Shown here piece by piece: positions 7,665 to 10,687 of a stretch of 10,687 nt of DNA (position 1 is its first letter; every line of letters starts with the position of its first letter). The notes under the pieces are model-generated. The model had not been told where the DNA came from. It did not search any database and was given only the letters and a program-made list of their open reading frames with translations. Position numbers and translations under genes: made by a program. This DNA is from Kosmotogaceae bacterium (GTDB lineage Bacteria > Thermotogota > Thermotogae > Petrotogales > Kosmotogaceae). The DNA is taken from contig DLVL01000044.1 in the NCBI GenBank assembly GCA_003444085.1, positions 4,230-14,916 on the forward strand, written 5' to 3'.

Positions 7665-9128
7665 CTAGAGCCCTCCTTGGGAAAGGTCGATCTTCTTCTC
7701 TTTCTGGATACCTGCGTATCTCCTCAAAGACTCAGAATGTATCCTGTTAATGATTTCAGAAAGATTATGATCAGGACTGGTCTTAAGCAGTTCATGATTT
7801 CCTACACAGGAGCTCACTACCTCAGTGTCTCCGACACCCCGGGCTGCAGCTAATGCTGCCCCAAGAGCAGTCAGTTCACTTGTCTGAAGTACCGCAATGT
7901 CCCTGTTCAGAAGTGATGCCTTGTATCTCATGAGAAGCTCATTCTGGCTTCCGCCTCCTCCTGCGATTATCGGCAATGCTCTGCCAGCGATTCTCTCAAG
8001 CTTATCCACAACAGTTTTGCTGGAAGAGGCCAGGTAGACATAAGCTGACTTCATTAACTGCTCCCTTGTTGTGTCCAATGGAATATCGAGAATTGTGATT
8101 CCTTTCATCGCTTCACCGGTGAACAAATCTCCACTCACAAGAAAGAGTGGATCGAATTCCCAGTCATTCCTCTCCTCCAGTAGCTGATTGACTTTTCCAA
8201 AGTCTTCCCTGTTTGGCTCGAAACCGGTCAATCTCATCAGAGTCTCGAGAAACCGACCGTAGTAACGCACGTCATTCTCAATGTAGTATTGGGATTCCTC
8301 AAAAGCTATTCCAATCGTCCCTCCGGGCATGAAAGGCTCTTCCAGTTGTAGTTGTCTCTCGTTCGCATTCACAACAGCCGCCACTACTGCAGCTGAGCCC
8401 ATGGAATCAAGGAGGAATTCCCTGTTCCCGGCAAACGCCATGGCCGCGTAGAGTCCCGTTATGTGATCATGACCTCCGCTCACGATTGGAACGCCATCTC
8501 TGGTTTCACCTATGAGCTGACCGGTGTAAACCAGAGCACCCATGGAGTCAGGTGATTCTCCAGCATACTCGACAAGCTGCTCATTCCATTTTCTCTTGTG
8601 AACATCTACCATGAGCGACCTGCAAGCAAGACTCATATCCCATGTAGCTTCTGCTCCAAACATGTATGCAAAATATGCCCCAACTGGTAGCCAGTGTTCA
8701 ACATGATCGAGCTCAAAGAAGTGTTTCTGGAAGATTATCTTGTATATTGAGAAGATGTAACCATTCTCTATGCCCGTGATTCTATATGGCGCAAGACTCT
8801 CAACGGTATCTCTGTGCTTTTCCCAATACGGGTAACTGGCCCTGTCATACCACATCAAAGGTTCACAGAGAGGCTTTCTGTTACTTACCGGTATGACAGT
8901 TTCGCCAATACTGGAAAAAGCAATTCCCTGAATAGAATATTCTTCACTGATCCCGGTTATCACTTCATCAATCGTTCTCTGCAGTTTTCTGATATCCAGA
9001 TACTCCACTTTCCCTGCAATCTTCTTGGGCGTTATCTGTTTCATTGTTCTGATGATTACACCGTTTGAGCCAAGGACAAGAAACTTGGTGTTTGTTGTAC
9101 CTATGTCTACTCCAAGATATACTTTCAC
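7665..9128 (-). CDS. FGGY-family carbohydrate kinase, 487 aa
   Basis: FGGY kinases phosphorylate a sugar, polyol or related alcohol with ATP in the cytoplasm. The N-terminal phosphate loop is VYLGVDIGTTNTK (Asp8). The probable catalytic base is Asp221 in SGGHDHITG. The C-terminal ATP-binding part has GGGGSQNELL (390-399) and SELTALGAALAAA (417-429). Length is typical of the family and the frame is intact. GTG 9128 is the start; its first bases overlap the PfkB stop (GTGA), with a GAGGG site upstream, so translation would have been coupled to PfkB. The GGHDH version of the base motif differs from the GGGDN of typical xylulokinases, as I recall them, so substrate is open; xylulose, fuculose, gluconate and others cannot be told apart by eye. 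A PfkB kinase beside it suggests that a second phosphorylation follows. Confidence 0.88.
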   Translation of the reverse strand: MKVYLGVDIGTTNTKFLVLGSNGVIIRTMKQITPKKIAGKVEYLDIRKLQRTIDEVITGISEEYSIQGIAFSSIGETVIPVSNRKPLCEPLMWYDRASYPYWEKHRDTVESLAPYRITGIENGYIFSIYKIIFQKHFFELDHVEHWLPVGAYFAYMFGAEATWDMSLACRSLMVDVHKRKWNEQLVEYAGESPDSMGALVYTGQLIGETRDGVPIVSGGHDHITGLYAAMAFAGNREFLLDSMGSAAVVAAVVNANERQLQLEEPFMPGGTIGIAFEESQYYIENDVRYYGRFLETLMRLTGFEPNREDFGKVNQLLEERNDWEFDPLFLVSGDLFTGEAMKGITILDIPLDTTREQLMKSAYVYLASSSKTVVDKLERIAGRALPIIAGGGGSQNELLMRYKASLLNRDIAVLQTSELTALGAALAAARGVGDTEVVSSCVGNHELLKTSPDHNLSEIINRIHSESLRRYAGIQKEKKIDLSQGGL

Positions 9129-10060
9129 GATTCAATTTCCCTCACAACCACTTCGTCTATCGTCCTCTCAACATCGCAAAGCCCAAACTGTGAAGCTCCG
9201 TAGCTTAATGTATTCGCAGCACCACAAGCAGTTGCCAGTCTAAGTGATTCTCTGTTTGACATACCTTTCTTCTGGCCGTATAGCAGTCCTGCAAAGAATG
9301 AATCTCCTGACCCAACCGCGAACTCCGATCTTATCACAGTAGAAAATGCCTGCAGTTTCTCCTGGGCGCAAAGCCAGACACTTCCATTCTTACCGTCAGT
9401 GATAACAAGATCTTCTATGGAATGAATCAGTCTGAACTCCTCCATAGAACACAGATCACCCTTCTCAATGCCAAAAGATGCCTTAAGCTCATCCGCGTTG
9501 ATTTTCAGCAGACCTGGAGATCGAAGAACTATCTCACAGAGCCAGTTGCCAGCAATATCTATGTTCAGACGGCAGCCTGCGCGCTCAGCAATATCCAGCA
9601 ATCTCATCATGTCTTCACTTTCAAATCCTCTGGGAGCACTGCCAGATATGATAACACTGGTGCCCGAATCGAGCCTTTCTTAAAAGAACTTCATAAGGTT
9701 ATTCTTTTCTTCGCGGTTTATGATCGGTCCAGGTTCGTTGATCATGAGCATTTTGTCTTCGTACTCGTACACAAGAGCAGTGTTGATTCTGCTTGAGTCA
9801 GAAATCCAGAAGTTCTCAGTCTTTATCTTCTGAGCGTTACATTCGTTTTCTATAATCCGGCCAACTTCTCCACCCAGGAGGTTAATACACAAATAACCAT
9901 CATATCCAAAGACATTCGAGAAAACACGGGCAATGTTGAGTCCCTTGCCATCAACGAGTGCAATAACATCATCACCGCGTACCACATCAGGAATCTCTGA
10001 GGGCTTCTTCAGGATCACCCAATGGTCATAACAGGGGTTCAGATTGAGTATACAGAATTC
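9125..10060 (-). pseudogene. PfkB-family sugar (phosphate) kinase, 1-phosphofructokinase/LacC-like, interrupted by one stop codon
   Basis: PfkB enzymes of the FruK/LacC branch phosphorylate sugar phosphates to bisphosphates ahead of an aldolase. The reading begins with ILNLNPCYDHWVI, a typical branch opening, then VDGKGLNIARV and INLLGGEVG. It continues with VIISGSAPRGF and ends with the anion-hole and base motif AVGSGDSFFAGLL, whose catalytic Asp codon is at 9304-9302. An in-frame TAA at 9682-9680 splits it, with conserved sequence on both sides in one frame. The 5' end is also odd: AGGGAGG (10078-10072) is present, but no ATG, GTG or TTG lies in frame between it and ILNLNP, so the start codon seems lost. 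GTG 10018 is open but would drop the first strand. It overlaps the intact FGGY kinase by 4 bases. Restored length is about 310 residues, normal. Substrate is uncertain. Confidence 0.82.
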
Positions 10061-10118
10061 GACAGCAACCGCCTCCCTGGCGAGTTCTTGAGCTTTGCCG
10101 CAGTCAGTGCGTCGTCAC

Positions 10119-10147
10119 ATTACTGGCGCACAAGCTGTGCTTGTCAA
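10119..10147 (-). promoter_or_regulatory. Candidate promoter with overlapping inverted repeats ahead of the PfkB/FGGY operon
   Basis: A perfect TTGACA (10147-10142) is followed 17 bases later by AGTAAT (10124-10119), or 19 bases later by TAATGT (10122-10117). The spacer carries two interleaved inverted repeats, CAAGC-ACA-GCTTG (10143-10131) and GCACA-GCT-TGTGC (10140-10128). A repressor site between -35 and -10 would fit a sugar-utilisation operon. The -10 box is only fair. Confidence 0.4.
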
Positions 10148-10154
10148 AATGGTG

Positions 10155-10200
10155 TGATCTTCAATGGATCATCACATGAAACGCTTTCTGGTTTTCATGT
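10155..10200 (-). terminator. Two hairpins at the end of the YdeI-like gene, weak terminator candidate
   Basis: Perfect 8-base arms ACATGAAA (10174-10181) and TTTCATGT (10193-10200) enclose 11 bases at the natural end of the YdeI-like reading. Next come TGATC (10171-10167) and GATCA (10159-10155) on the minus strand, with only four T bases (10149-10146) after them. The first stem overlaps codons, so chance is possible. Confidence 0.2.
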
Positions 10201-10687
10201 ACTCGAGTATCTTCTCGAGTCTTTTCTGTCTTGTCTCTGTCTTCTTTGCAGCGAACTAGACCAGCGAATAATGTAGCTTGAGTAAATCGGTGAGCTGATC
10301 AAATCGACTTATGTCTTCCATCCTGTTCTTCAGTATATCTCTGAGTCCTTCGAAGTCGATAATCCCCTCTCTTTCGTCTCCTCTGTTCCATTGTCCGTTT
10401 TTCTTTGCTTCTTCGACCGCAGCAATGCCGTGTTTCGTAATTTCTTTGGTCTTAGTGAGTTTTACTACCCTTTTTTTATTGATCTCTAACCATCTACTTG
10501 CTGGATGCCTTCTGGAGAACTTGCGAATATAGATTCTCTCATCGATCTTCTTGATCATCGAATCTATCCAACCATAAGCAAGTGCAGCGTCAAGTGCATC
10601 GCTATACGATATACTTTCAGTTCCGTCATTGTAGAACTCTATCCATATTGGTTCACTGGTTTCACTGTTCTTCTCTAGCCAGTCGCG
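10172..10687 (-). pseudogene. YdeI/OmpD-associated family protein, C-terminal part, interrupted by a TAG near its end
   Basis: The family is a small cytoplasmic protein group often labelled bacteriocin-protection or YdeI; biochemical role is poorly known. The window's right edge cuts off the start. Visible in order: WLEKNSETSEPIWIEFYNDG, LAYGWIDSMIKKIDERIY, RRHPASRWLEINKKRV, GIAAVEEAKKNGQW, then after a charged linker FDQLTDLLKLHYSLV. An in-frame TAG at 10258-10256 follows. The same frame runs on for 27 more codons (FAAKKTETRQKRLEKILEYM) to TGA 10174-10172. That tail matches the family's usual ending (AK, then ETR, then a basic helix), so the TAG removes a conserved C-terminus. A shortened protein could still be made and might function. 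It is a single lesion in the part visible. Confidence 0.75.

Noticed and set aside
10202..10219. Repeated CTCGAG around tatctt as a binding site
   Set aside because: It lies within the conserved coding tail of the YdeI-like gene and is explained by codons for Leu-Glu pairs.
1..10687. Stop-codon reassignment or readthrough as the explanation for the in-frame stops
   Set aside because: TAA, TAG and TGA all interrupt genes, frameshifts occur in the same genes, and the intact genes end in normal stops including TGA, TAG and TAA. No single reassignment explains this.

Overview
The window looks like chromosomal DNA of a Thermotogota bacterium, most plausibly a mesophilic relative such as Mesotoga or Kosmotoga. 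This is inferred from strong GGAGG-type ribosome binding sites, TTG and GTG starts, moderate base composition and the style of the proteins. It is not proven, because there is no rRNA or marker gene here. All recognisable genes lie on the minus strand, so transcription runs from high to low coordinates.

Layout in transcription order: a YdeI/OmpD-associated family gene cut by the right edge (10687-10172); a PfkB-family sugar kinase (about 10060-9125) overlapping by 4 bases an FGGY-family carbohydrate kinase (9128-7665); a secreted 5'-nucleotidase/UshA-like metallophosphatase with its own consensus-like promoter (7567-5558); a secreted NlpC/P60-like cysteine hydrolase (5309-4236); a formylglycine-generating-enzyme-like (SUMF1-type) exported protein (3960-3084); a C45-type autoproteolytic acyltransferase/hydrolase with a helical-repeat tail (2799-1132); and a single-POTRA Omp85/BamA-like outer membrane barrel (1058 to beyond the left edge).

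The main feature is decay. Five of the eight genes are broken, while the three in the middle are intact. Joining reading frames by eye gives 9 in-frame stop codons (TAA, TAG and TGA all occur) and 7 single-base frameshifts in the broken genes. Every frameshift falls in or beside a mononucleotide run of 3-6 bases. The surrounding protein sequence stays well conserved, so the decay is recent. Sequencing error could explain the homopolymer indels but not the stops easily.

Functionally, the intact core is two cell-envelope enzymes (nucleotide scavenging and peptidoglycan or peptide cleavage) and one sugar kinase. The broken genes are a sugar-phosphate kinase and several exported or outer-membrane proteins. 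The C45 gene and the Omp85 gene probably formed one operon, as did PfkB and FGGY. I see no CRISPR array, tRNA, rRNA, insertion sequence or phage gene, and no convincing undescribed system. The most interesting points are the clustered gene decay, the PfkB/FGGY pairing and the unusual NlpC-like protein.
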